A stretch of DNA of 64,000 nt from Acinetobacter suaedae (GTDB lineage Bacteria; Pseudomonadota; Gammaproteobacteria; Pseudomonadales; Moraxellaceae), in NCBI RefSeq assembly GCF_008630915.1, contig NZ_CP043909.1, positions 1,674,001 to 1,738,000 on the forward strand, written 5' to 3'. Numbering within the stretch: position 1 is the stretch's first letter; each line of letters begins with the position of its first letter. The position numbers and the translations under genes were made by a program. The notes below the pieces were generated by a model that saw nothing but the letters and a program-made list of their open reading frames with translations, had not been told where the DNA came from and searched no databases. Of this stretch, positions 29,588 through 38,833 are shown one piece after another.

Positions 29588-29674
29588 ATGACGTAACATC
29601 TGTCGTAAATGACAATTTATATGTCGCGTGATGACAGTGTTGTGTAGGCTACAGTCTTAGATATTCTATTTAAC
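29588..29674. repeat. Element-end repeat, copy 1 (87 bp)
   Basis: Nearly identical to 56687-56777: both begin ATGACGTAACATCTGTCG, differ by a handful of substitutions and a four-base indel, and end ATTCTATTTAAC. On the minus strand it reads GCGACATATAAATTGTCAT, closely matching the motifs GCGACACATAAGTTGACAT (at 49435) and CGACACATAAGTTGTCAT (at 49514) next to the recombinase promoter. Interpreted as the left end of a tyrosine-recombinase element. Confidence 0.7.
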
Positions 29675-29699
29675 TTATGTTTACCTGAAATCTAGTTTA
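29667..29699. repeat. Internal end-region repeat, copy A (33 bp)
   Basis: Begins TATTTAACTTATGTT and matches 38634-38666 at 28 of 33 positions without gaps. It overlaps the inner edge of the element-end repeat, so the 38.6 kb copy may be a partial second left end. Confidence 0.55.
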
Positions 29700-29952
29700 T
29701 AAGTTATTTTTAAAATATGTTAATTAATTTCAATATCTTAAATAAAAATAATGGTAATTTATTAAAATCCAGTTCATGAACTTAGGCAAAATCACAAACA
29801 CTCAATAAATTTATATTCCAAAATCAAATAAAAGACTGTTCTGTATATTTAACACCCACTTGATAATGATTTCCATTTGTATGTATTGTTAAATATGTGA
29901 ATATTGTATAAATTTCGCATGTTTTTTTGTTAAATTTAGTTAAACAATAGCA
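29700..29952 (+). promoter_or_regulatory. cdiB upstream region
   Basis: 250 bp of very AT-rich DNA with no gene; expected to contain the promoter of the cdi operon. I see no convincing operator or ribosome-binding site; the cdiB ATG is preceded only by AACAATAGCA. Confidence 0.3.
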
Positions 29953-31698
29953 ATGTATAAAAAAGTAATCCTTGGGTGCTTGTTGAGCTATATTCCTATC
30001 CTTAGCTTTGCAGTAGAAGACGTTTCTCTCCCAGAAGTAATTCGACAAGATCAACGCTTAAATGAATTAAAGAAACAACTTCTTGAGCAAGATCCACAAA
30101 TCGCACCGCAACAGAAACAATCTATTCGTTATACGATACAAGATATTGTTGTAGAAGAAACTCCTTGCTTTCCGATTAAGCAGGTCACACTGTCAATAAA
30201 AAATAATCTTGACCAACAGTACCAAGTTGATGATTTCTCTTACTTAATAAAAACTCTAAACAATCATAAAAAGGGAATAATCGGTAGATGTATAGGTACT
30301 CAAAGTCTTCAAAATCTCGTTCGCTATTCCCAAAATGAATTGATGAAACGAGGGATGATTACTAGTCAAATTACAGCTTTACCTCAAGATTTGAATACTG
30401 GCCTTTTAGAATTACAACTAGAACTTGGTCGATTGCATAGAATTATTAGAGCAAATGAACAACCATCAAAATTAGAACTTAATAGCGCATTGCCTTTTAA
30501 AGAAAATGATGTCCTTAATTTACGACAATTAGATCAAGGTTTAGAAAATCTAAAACGTACCACAAACCGCACTTTAGATATTCAAATTATTCCAGCCTCA
30601 ACTGAAGGGCAAATAGAACTCAATGGCTATAGTGATTTACTGATAAAGGCAGAGTCATTGAAAAAGCTCAACTTTAATATTGGTGTAGATGACTCGGGTA
30701 GTGAGACTACTGGAAAATATATTGGAAATATTGGTGTTGGCCTAAATAGCCCATTTCATCTCAATGATGCTTTTAATCTGAATTTTAGTCATTCTTTGGA
30801 TGATTTTAAAAAGAATAGGAACCAAAACTATTTTATTAGTTATCAAGTTCCTATTCGTAATTATGAATTAAATGCCAGTTTTAACCAATCAGAATATGAC
30901 CAATATGTGGCAGGTTATAACTCACCAATTCTTTATAGTGGTAAAACGCAGCAGAGTAATTTGACGTTATCACATCTTTTAAGTCGTGGAAGCCATTATA
31001 AGACTAGTCTTTATGGAAAAGCCTATCATAAGCGTAGCCAGAACTTTATTGAAAATATTGAGGTCGAGGTACAACGTCGTCAAACCTCAGGATGGAATAT
31101 TGGATTACAACATCGTCAATATTTTGGCGTGGCCTCATTAGATTTTGGTCTGGATTACCGTCATGGTACAGGGGCTCTTAATGCAAAACCTGCAGCAGAA
31201 GAGCAAATTCGAGATATCAATGGCAACTTACGTCCTTCCGAAGGTTATGCACGGGCTCCACTTTGGAGTGCAGACCTCCGCTTAAATTATCCCTTCCAAA
31301 TTTTAGATTATCCAGTGCAATACCGTTTGAGCTGGAAAGGTCAATATGCGCCAAAAATCCTAGTTCCACAAGATCGTTTCTATATTGGTGGAAGGTATAG
31401 CGTAAGAGGATTTGATGGAGACATCATGCTTTCTGGTGATAACGGACATTATCTACAGCAAGAGATGAGCTTTAACTCCTCAATCTCCAATACACAGTTT
31501 TATTTCGGTATTGACCAAGGTTGGGTCAATGGTCGAAACAGCATTCCTGACAATAGACATCTACTTGGTACTGTCTTTGGATTAAGAAGTTATTACCAAG
31601 GTATTTATTTAGATGCTTTTGCAGGTCATGGGCTCATTGCGCCCAAAAATCTTGATAAGGATTGGGTAACGGGCTTTAGCCTGAGTTACTCATACTAA
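29953..31698 (+). CDS. cdiB: CdiB/TpsB outer-membrane transporter (two-partner secretion)
   Basis: Exports the large exoprotein encoded next to it. The 581 residues comprise a signal peptide (MYKKVILGCLLSYIPILSFA), an N-terminal helix and two POTRA domains (about 70-230), and a 16-stranded barrel with the conserved loop-6 motif VRGF (RYSVRGFDGD, about residue 480). The C-terminus is aromatic (SLSYSY). This is the FhaC/ShlB/CdiB family. Acinetobacter CDI loci have the order cdiB-cdiA-cdiI seen here. Confidence 0.92.
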   Translation: MYKKVILGCLLSYIPILSFAVEDVSLPEVIRQDQRLNELKKQLLEQDPQIAPQQKQSIRYTIQDIVVEETPCFPIKQVTLSIKNNLDQQYQVDDFSYLIKTLNNHKKGIIGRCIGTQSLQNLVRYSQNELMKRGMITSQITALPQDLNTGLLELQLELGRLHRIIRANEQPSKLELNSALPFKENDVLNLRQLDQGLENLKRTTNRTLDIQIIPASTEGQIELNGYSDLLIKAESLKKLNFNIGVDDSGSETTGKYIGNIGVGLNSPFHLNDAFNLNFSHSLDDFKKNRNQNYFISYQVPIRNYELNASFNQSEYDQYVAGYNSPILYSGKTQQSNLTLSHLLSRGSHYKTSLYGKAYHKRSQNFIENIEVEVQRRQTSGWNIGLQHRQYFGVASLDFGLDYRHGTGALNAKPAAEEQIRDINGNLRPSEGYARAPLWSADLRLNYPFQILDYPVQYRLSWKGQYAPKILVPQDRFYIGGRYSVRGFDGDIMLSGDNGHYLQQEMSFNSSISNTQFYFGIDQGWVNGRNSIPDNRHLLGTVFGLRSYYQGIYLDAFAGHGLIAPKNLDKDWVTGFSLSYSY

Positions 31699-31754
31699 GT
31701 TATTAGATTTACTGATTTATTTAAACTCTCACTTTAGAATATAGCTGAACCCAA

Positions 31755-34700
31755 ATGAACAAAAATCGTTACCGTATTATCTATAACAAAGCTCGTCAAA
31801 TGTTTATGGCTGTAGCTGAAAATGCAAAAAGCCAAACAAAAAATTCAGGTCAATCGACCAGGACTATTGCTGAAACAACAGATCAAGCATTTCATCAACT
31901 TTGGCATGTAAAAGCTTTAGTGGTGAGTATGAGCCTGTGGATGCCACTTTCAACGGTCTATGCAGGAATGGTTGCTGATCCAGGAGCGAATGCTGCGAAC
32001 CGTCCTGTAATTGGGGTTGGACAAAATACGCAAAAACAGAATGTACCTGTGATTAATATCCAAACACCAAATGCTAGTGGTGTATCACATAATATTTATA
32101 AAGAGTTCGATGTTCCAACACAAGGAGCCGTGCTCAACAATAGCCGTGCTGGGGCTGCTTCAAGCATTGTCGGTAGTGTGGGGGCCAATCCATATCTTCA
32201 AAAAGGTGAAGCGCGTGTCATTCTTAACGAGGTGAACTCTGCAATCGCTTCAAAATTCGAAGGAAATCTAGAAATCGCGGGTCAGCGAGCTGATCTTATC
32301 ATTGCAAACCCTGCTGGAATCAATATTAAAGGAGGCGGTTTTATCAATGCAAATAAAGCCATTCTTACTACCGGGAAGCCGCAATTTAATGTAGATGGGT
32401 CAATTAAAGAGTTCATCGTTGATCAAGGTAAAATCACGATTTCCGCAAATGCTGGTTCTAATCTTGGCTTAGGTGGTACAGCAAATAACAATGCAAACTA
32501 TGTTGATATTTATACCCGTGCAGTAGAACTTAATGCACAAGTCCATGCCAACAATGATATTCAAGTTATTACTGGTGCCAATTCCATTAGTGCTGACTTA
32601 ACGAAAGTTGAAGCTAAAACATCGACTGCCGCAGCACCAAGCATTGCAATTGATGTTAAAGCTTTAGGTGGTATGTACGCCAATAACATTTATTTGATGG
32701 GAACTGAAAAAGGTTTAGGTGTAAATAATGCAGGAACATTACAAGCTTTAAATAATCTTGTAGTGACTAGTGCTGGAAAAATTGAGCATAGCGGAACAAT
32801 CAGTTCAACCAGTAAAACTCAAAGCCTGGTGAATATCCGTACGACGAATACAGGTGCCGCAGGTGATATTAATTCTTCTGGTAGTATCAATGGTTATGGG
32901 ATTTTAAATATTGATGCTGGAAATGACATTAATGTTAATGCAAAAGGTATTACCCTGAATTATGAGGGTGTTGCGTCATCACCTTTAATACTGAGTGCAA
33001 AAGGAAGCTTTAATTTAGCCGCGGGCACAAAGGTTGCCAATTTAGGTGCTTTAGGCGATTTGTATATCGATGCTGAAAATATCACATTAGGCGCAGATAC
33101 GGAGCTTCGCAGTAACCGAGGTTCAGCGGTGATCCAAGCCAATAATAGCCTTGTCTCAAATAAAGCTGGTTTTGTTGCTGCAAAAGATTTAACGCTTAGT
33201 GGCAATGCGAATTTAAAACTTACAGATACCCGACTACATGCTTCCACGGGTGATATCTATTTACAATCGACCTCAAAAGATAAAGTTAGCAATGATATTA
33301 ATGTCCAAGGCGGTTCTGTTTACGCAGCTAAAGGATTAACCGTCTATTCGGATAAAGATGCGACCATAAATAATCTTAACTTTTTGAAGAAAGCGAATAG
33401 TACACAAGCACAAGTGAACAGTATTAATGCCTATGCAGGTAACAATCTGAACTTTAGTACGACGAACCAGGAATTTCCTTATACCAGTGGCAAGATCCAG
33501 TTAGGTGCTGGCAATCAGTTGACGCTAGAAGGTAAAGATCAAAACTCTAAATTGTCTGGCGGTGGTGGGCTCAAACTTTCAGGGAAAAATATTACGACCA
33601 AGAATATTTATATGACGGGCTCTGGGGCGAATGGTGTAGATATTATCAGTGATGGAGGAGATATCCTCTTAGATCAAGGAAGTCGAATTTGGGGCAATAC
33701 TGGGGATATTAATATTAATGCCTTAAATGGAAATATTACTGCGAATAGCCTCAAAGCAACAACGGGCGGCAAGATTGCGATACTTGCCAATAAGAATGTT
33801 GAGCTTAACTCTTTACAAAAAACTGCGACGCCTGTAGCTGGGAAAAACACTTTAACCACAGATAAAAGCGTAATTGGTGGTCAGAAAGGCGTTACCATCG
33901 GTTCAATTGGTGAGGGTAATGTTAAGATAAATGCCACTAACTTAACTGCTCAACAAGGTGAGATTCAGCTTACCAGCCAAAATGGCCTTACGCTCGACAA
34001 GAATATAGATGTCATTCTAAAAAATGATACCTTAAGCAATGGCGTCATAAGCAGTGTTTTAAATGGACAGGCCATTTCAATAGATAATAATAAATCCAAT
34101 ATCCAGATTGCGGATACACAGTTAACCGCAACAACAGGCAAGCTTTTGGTTAGTAACAAAGTCGGCATGACCACAATAAAAGATAGTGTCTTGACTTCCA
34201 AAGGCAATACAGAGCTTCATGCAAAAGACTTACTTACTTTGCAAGGTGTAACAGCTATTTCAGATCAACACTTAGCCGTGAACTCTGGGCGTACTGTTTA
34301 CATTAATGCAGAGTACACGCCCGCAACCGTTTGGATTCCAAATAAAGTCACCAACTTAACTTCTAAAGGCGTGACATCTGTAACAGCGACAGGTAATCAA
34401 GTATTACAAAATGCCAATATCACAGGTGGTGCAGTGTTAATGGAGGCAGGTGGTTTTATTCTTGGTCAAACAGGAATGAATTATAACGCCACAGGCAGTG
34501 ACTTACTAAAAAATGATACAAAACTGAATAGCTTAGATGGTGACTTGAGTATCCAGACGGGGCGTGATCTTACGATTGATCCAACAAAACACAAATTAAC
34601 AGCCATGGGAGATATTGATTTAGTTTCTAAAAATGGGGCTTTAATTCTAAAAGGATACGGTGGTACTACTGGCAATGGTTCTGAAAAAGTTATCTCTTTA

Positions 34701-37700
34701 AATACAGCTAATGGGGGAGTTCATTTACAGGGGAATAAGGTTGAGCTACAAGGCTCACAATTAAATGCTAATAAAAATATCAAGATTATTTCTAATAATG
34801 GAGATTTAGTAATAGATGGTGTTAAAAACACTTTAAGTAATCATAATAGTAGCCAGGTTGTAAATCTTTTACGTCAAGAGAAAGAGAGAATAATTAAATT
34901 GCAGAAAGAAGTGGATTTCGCTGCATTAGAAAGAGATAAGAAAAAACTTATTACTTTACAAAATTACTATAATGATGATTTAGATAAGGCATGGGGGAAT
35001 CAAAAACTTTTAGAGGAGGATTATGCAGAAATATATAAAGAAATCCAAAATTTTTCAAAAAAATATAGAAATAGTATTACTGAAGATTGGGGGTGGGATC
35101 CTAACACTGATACGAGTTATCTAGTTCTGAAGTTTGAAACTCCTTATCAGAGTTTAATAAATGATCTAGATAATCAGATTGGTTTTTTTAATACATCCTT
35201 AAATGGTTATGAACACACAGGAAGTAAATTAAATTCTAATACTGGAGATATAGAGTTAATATCTCAAAAGGGTGTGTCTGTTAGTGGTGCAGAGATTAAT
35301 TCAAACTCAGGAAACATAAAAATAGAAGCGAGAGGAAGTTTAGATGAGAAATATACTTCAAGCACGCTAATTGGAGATTCCAAAGAGCCTAAAAGTATAT
35401 CAACTGCTATTATCATAGATGGACATACTAATTTTTATGATAAAGGGAATGAAAATGATAGTAACTATAGCATGAGAACTTTAATTAATCCTACTTTACT
35501 TAATGGAGAAAAAGGAGTAGATATTAAGGCTATAGGAAATTCAGAAAAAGATAATCTTATTCTCCAGGCCGTCAGTATTGTTTCAAATAATGGAAATGTA
35601 AATATTGAAGCAAATAAGAGCATAGTACTAGATGCTGCTGTTGAAACTAGTTACGATCGAACTTTAACAGTAGAAAGAAAAAAGTCTTGGGGTGGTCTAA
35701 AAAAGAAAACAATAACAACTGCTTGGGAAAGTGATGTTGCAAATGCTGCATCAGTAGAAATAGTAGCGAAAAACATAAATATAGAAAGTAAAGATAAAGA
35801 TGTAAATATTGATATATATTCAGGTAGATTAAAAGCTGACGGTGGAGTTATCAATATTAAATCTGGAGGAAATATTAATTTCTACACAGTGGATGAACGA
35901 AATGTAAGCAAGTTCGATACTACCAAAAATTCCTCATTTGCAGGAATAAAATATAATAAGTCTAAAACCAACTCAACGCGTTCACAATTTACAGAATTAC
36001 CAGCTAAATTACAGGCAGATTATATAGGAACAAAATCTGGTTTTGATACTCGTTTAGTTGGAACGGAATTTGAATATTTAAAAGGTGCCACCATCGAAGC
36101 TGGGGGGACTTTATCTCTACTAGTAGCAAAACAAACGATTTCTGAGTTGACCAAAAATGAGAGTAATTCAGTTGTTTGGCAATCGATGCAAGATAAAGGT
36201 TCAATTACTGAAACAGCACAACTACCAAGTTTTAAGGGCCCTTCGGCTCCTGTTTTTAAAGCAGCTGGTGGGCTAATTGTTCAAATTCCAGTGGGGGAAA
36301 AAGATCAAAATAAAGTTCAACTGAAAGATGAGATTTTAAAACTTGCTAATCAACCCGGTAATCAATACCTAAAAGACTTTTTAAATAGGAATGATGTCGA
36401 TTGGCAAAAAGTAATTCTTACCCAAAAAGATTGGGATTATAAGTCTCAAGGATTGACTGCGGCAGGCGCAGCAATTTTGGCGATTGTGATTGCTGCTGTA
36501 TCAGGTGGAGCAGGAATTGGAGCGTTATTAGGAACAAGTGGAACAATCACTAATGCTGCTTTACTAAGCTTAACTACTCAAGCTTCTATTAGCTTGGTAA
36601 ATAATGGTGGTGATATTACTCAGACCCTGAAAGATCTCGGAAGTAAAGAGTCAGTAAAAAGTTTAGCTGCAACAGTGGTCACTGCGGGCTTAATGAGTCA
36701 ATTAGGTACAACTTTAAATTTAAAACCCGATAGTGCACTACTTACAGATCGTTTAATTAATAACTTTACAAGTTCGGTCGGCTCAACATTAGTGCAAACA
36801 GCTATAAACGGTGGCAACTTAGAAGATAATTTGAAAGTTGCTTTATTATCTGGTTTAGCTGGAGCTTTACAGGGGGAAATGGCAAATAACATTAAAGGTT
36901 TAGAAGATGTCAATTATATTGCCCATAAATTGGCCCATGCATTAGCAGGTTGTATTGCTGGTGCAATACAAAAGCAATGTGAAGCAGGAGCGATTGGTGG
37001 GGCTGTGGGCGAAATTGTTGCTAGTTTAAGCCCTCCCTCCAATGGTTTGTTATATACAGAAGAAGAAAAACAAAAAATCCTATTAGTTGGGCAACTGACA
37101 TCAGGTGTTATTGCTGCTTATGCTGGATATGATGTAAGTGCTGCATCTAATTCTGCAAATATTGCACTCACAAACAACGCATTCAATGAAAAGAAAGTTA
37201 AGCAGTTACTAGAACAAGCAAAAGGATATATGGGGGAAAAAGGAGGAGAAGCATTAGATGCTGTTAGTAGAGGCATTGCCAAAGGTGATATAAAAGCTTT
37301 AAAAAATGCTCAAACTCAGATAGCAGAATATTTATTAAAAAAAGCAGATTCTGGTGGGTTATCGCAAGCTGAAATGGTTACATTTGGTACCTTATATGCA
37401 TTGAATGAAGCTTTATTTCCAACAAATATTCTAGATGTCATTCCTGGCGCAGGTAAGGCCGTTGGAAAAGGTAATGATCTATTAAAAGGAATTAGAGCTA
37501 CTGCACCAGTTTCAGCAGCCTCAGCTACTGCAAGATTAGGTTTACGAGAAGACTTAGCAAAATTGGCAAATATCCCTCGGAATATTGACAGTCAACCAGC
37601 AAATATATGGGGTAAAAGTCTTCAAGATATTAAATATTCATTTGAAATGGATGGTGCAGTACTTACGCTAGTACCTCCTAAATCAGGGACCTCAGGTTTA

Positions 37701-37949
37701 GCACAAGTCTATAAAGTTGAAAAGAGTGCAACAGGTATCAAAGAAATTGAATATCATCCTGGTGGTGGGCAACACTCCAAAAGCGGAGACATGTATTATA
37801 AAATGGTTATGAACGATGGAACACAAATTAGAATCATTGATCCTAATAGTTCTTTTAAACCAGGTACTATTGCGTCAAATCAGATTTATCTGAATCAAAA
37901 CGGGCAAAAATTGAAATATCAAAGTGGCAAATGGGAAATTTGGAAATGA
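31755..37949 (+). CDS. cdiA: CdiA-type filamentous haemagglutinin exoprotein with C-terminal toxin
   Basis: A 2064-residue surface protein. It starts with an extended signal peptide (MNKNRYRIIYNKARQMFMAV, cleavage after STVYA about residue 72), then the TPS secretion domain with IIANPAGINIKGGGF, then beta-helical haemagglutinin repeats. Residues about 1030-1155 are a charged, coiled-coil-like insertion. A glycine/alanine-rich hydrophobic stretch (about 1565-1600) and an NNAFNEK pretoxin-like motif (about 1807) precede a variable C-terminus. The last about 110 residues, with YHPGGGQHSKSGDMYYK, are the presumed toxin. I do not recognise its activity. From about 34.7 kb codon usage becomes noticeably more AT-rich. 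Confidence 0.88.
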   Translation: MNKNRYRIIYNKARQMFMAVAENAKSQTKNSGQSTRTIAETTDQAFHQLWHVKALVVSMSLWMPLSTVYAGMVADPGANAANRPVIGVGQNTQKQNVPVINIQTPNASGVSHNIYKEFDVPTQGAVLNNSRAGAASSIVGSVGANPYLQKGEARVILNEVNSAIASKFEGNLEIAGQRADLIIANPAGINIKGGGFINANKAILTTGKPQFNVDGSIKEFIVDQGKITISANAGSNLGLGGTANNNANYVDIYTRAVELNAQVHANNDIQVITGANSISADLTKVEAKTSTAAAPSIAIDVKALGGMYANNIYLMGTEKGLGVNNAGTLQALNNLVVTSAGKIEHSGTISSTSKTQSLVNIRTTNTGAAGDINSSGSINGYGILNIDAGNDINVNAKGITLNYEGVASSPLILSAKGSFNLAAGTKVANLGALGDLYIDAENITLGADTELRSNRGSAVIQANNSLVSNKAGFVAAKDLTLSGNANLKLTDTRLHASTGDIYLQSTSKDKVSNDINVQGGSVYAAKGLTVYSDKDATINNLNFLKKANSTQAQVNSINAYAGNNLNFSTTNQEFPYTSGKIQLGAGNQLTLEGKDQNSKLSGGGGLKLSGKNITTKNIYMTGSGANGVDIISDGGDILLDQGSRIWGNTGDININALNGNITANSLKATTGGKIAILANKNVELNSLQKTATPVAGKNTLTTDKSVIGGQKGVTIGSIGEGNVKINATNLTAQQGEIQLTSQNGLTLDKNIDVILKNDTLSNGVISSVLNGQAISIDNNKSNIQIADTQLTATTGKLLVSNKVGMTTIKDSVLTSKGNTELHAKDLLTLQGVTAISDQHLAVNSGRTVYINAEYTPATVWIPNKVTNLTSKGVTSVTATGNQVLQNANITGGAVLMEAGGFILGQTGMNYNATGSDLLKNDTKLNSLDGDLSIQTGRDLTIDPTKHKLTAMGDIDLVSKNGALILKGYGGTTGNGSEKVISLNTANGGVHLQGNKVELQGSQLNANKNIKIISNNGDLVIDGVKNTLSNHNSSQVVNLLRQEKERIIKLQKEVDFAALERDKKKLITLQNYYNDDLDKAWGNQKLLEEDYAEIYKEIQNFSKKYRNSITEDWGWDPNTDTSYLVLKFETPYQSLINDLDNQIGFFNTSLNGYEHTGSKLNSNTGDIELISQKGVSVSGAEINSNSGNIKIEARGSLDEKYTSSTLIGDSKEPKSISTAIIIDGHTNFYDKGNENDSNYSMRTLINPTLLNGEKGVDIKAIGNSEKDNLILQAVSIVSNNGNVNIEANKSIVLDAAVETSYDRTLTVERKKSWGGLKKKTITTAWESDVANAASVEIVAKNINIESKDKDVNIDIYSGRLKADGGVINIKSGGNINFYTVDERNVSKFDTTKNSSFAGIKYNKSKTNSTRSQFTELPAKLQADYIGTKSGFDTRLVGTEFEYLKGATIEAGGTLSLLVAKQTISELTKNESNSVVWQSMQDKGSITETAQLPSFKGPSAPVFKAAGGLIVQIPVGEKDQNKVQLKDEILKLANQPGNQYLKDFLNRNDVDWQKVILTQKDWDYKSQGLTAAGAAILAIVIAAVSGGAGIGALLGTSGTITNAALLSLTTQASISLVNNGGDITQTLKDLGSKESVKSLAATVVTAGLMSQLGTTLNLKPDSALLTDRLINNFTSSVGSTLVQTAINGGNLEDNLKVALLSGLAGALQGEMANNIKGLEDVNYIAHKLAHALAGCIAGAIQKQCEAGAIGGAVGEIVASLSPPSNGLLYTEEEKQKILLVGQLTSGVIAAYAGYDVSAASNSANIALTNNAFNEKKVKQLLEQAKGYMGEKGGEALDAVSRGIAKGDIKALKNAQTQIAEYLLKKADSGGLSQAEMVTFGTLYALNEALFPTNILDVIPGAGKAVGKGNDLLKGIRATAPVSAASATARLGLREDLAKLANIPRNIDSQPANIWGKSLQDIKYSFEMDGAVLTLVPPKSGTSGLAQVYKVEKSATGIKEIEYHPGGGQHSKSGDMYYKMVMNDGTQIRIIDPNSSFKPGTIASNQIYLNQNGQKLKYQSGKWEIWK

Positions 37950-38479
37950 AGAATTTAACCCCTGATCTATACGCGCCAATTATCCCAAATAAAGGTGCTG
38001 CTGGGCTTAGTTTAGGAATGCAATATGCTGATTTCCTGAAGCAAACTGGACATCTATTTATTGATGATTATCTTGAAGAATCTATATTTGATAATGTTTG
38101 GAGGGTTTATGAACAAAAAGAATTCAATGAAATCACCCAGATCCAGTATAACTTTAACTATTGTTATTGGAATAATTCAGTAGTGTTGGTATTTAATGGA
38201 AATAGTTCTGAGTTAGAATCTATCCAATTGTATTCTGGCTATAAAGGTGCACTTTTTGAAGAATTTCATATTGGTGATAAATTAAGTAAAATTCATGAGA
38301 AATTTAATTTTTACTTTTACGCTGATGTTCACTATCTCATAGATGATAACGTTTATATTGACAGTGATGAAGATCCTGCTCTAATTGAAGGAGTAGCATT
38401 GAAAACAGACTATTTAATAGAATACTCAAGTACTTACTCTGATCATGTAGTCGAGCAAATAAATGTTTTCAAGGCTTAA
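37946..38479 (+). CDS. cdiI: probable CDI immunity protein
   Basis: A 177-residue acidic cytoplasmic protein starting MKNLTPDLYAPIIPNKG. Its ATG overlaps the cdiA stop (ATGA), the standard arrangement for immunity genes, which must be made with the toxin. No known family is recognised, as expected for immunity proteins that co-evolve with variable toxins. An upstream in-frame start 15 bases earlier exists, but the coupled ATG is preferred. Function is inferred from position only. Confidence 0.75.
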   Translation: MKNLTPDLYAPIIPNKGAAGLSLGMQYADFLKQTGHLFIDDYLEESIFDNVWRVYEQKEFNEITQIQYNFNYCYWNNSVVLVFNGNSSELESIQLYSGYKGALFEEFHIGDKLSKIHEKFNFYFYADVHYLIDDNVYIDSDEDPALIEGVALKTDYLIEYSSTYSDHVVEQINVFKA

Positions 38480-38496
38480 CATTTAAAAATTTTATC

Positions 38497-38524
38497 AAGG
38501 CCTTCAATATGTTTGAGGGCCTTT
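38497..38524 (+). terminator. Terminator of the cdi operon
   Basis: AAGGCCTTCA (38497-38506), seven-base loop, TGAGGGCCTT (38514-38523), one G-T pair. The T-tract after it is short, so termination may be partial. Confidence 0.65.
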
Positions 38525-38833
38525 CAATAAAAATTTCATTATTACTTATATGCCTAGATTTCTTAATCTTGACTAAAAGCAGGTTGAGCTTTAATATATA
38601 TCAGAAATAATGAATAAAGTGACAGGTGTTATTTATTTAACTTATGTTCACCTAAAATTCAGTTCACAGTATTAGTTTTTTAAATTTCAATGAATTAGAT
38701 AATAATTTTCACGGATTCTGTTAATTATATTCATGAATATAACTTACTACTTTAGTAAAGAAGCACATTTTGTATTCTATACGTAATCATAATTTTGTGA
38801 TAAAAATATAATAAAACAGCTACTTAAAAAATT
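38525..38833. other. AT-rich gap between cdiI and the helicase gene
   Basis: Contains the second copy of the 33 bp repeat (38634-38666) and the presumed promoter of the two-gene operon. No gene is visible. Confidence 0.4.
38634..38666. repeat. Internal end-region repeat, copy B (33 bp)
   Basis: Ungapped match (28 of 33) to 29667-29699. The outer 80 bp of the 29.6 kb element-end repeat is not present here, so this could be a truncated element end or a shared promoter segment. Confidence 0.55.
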
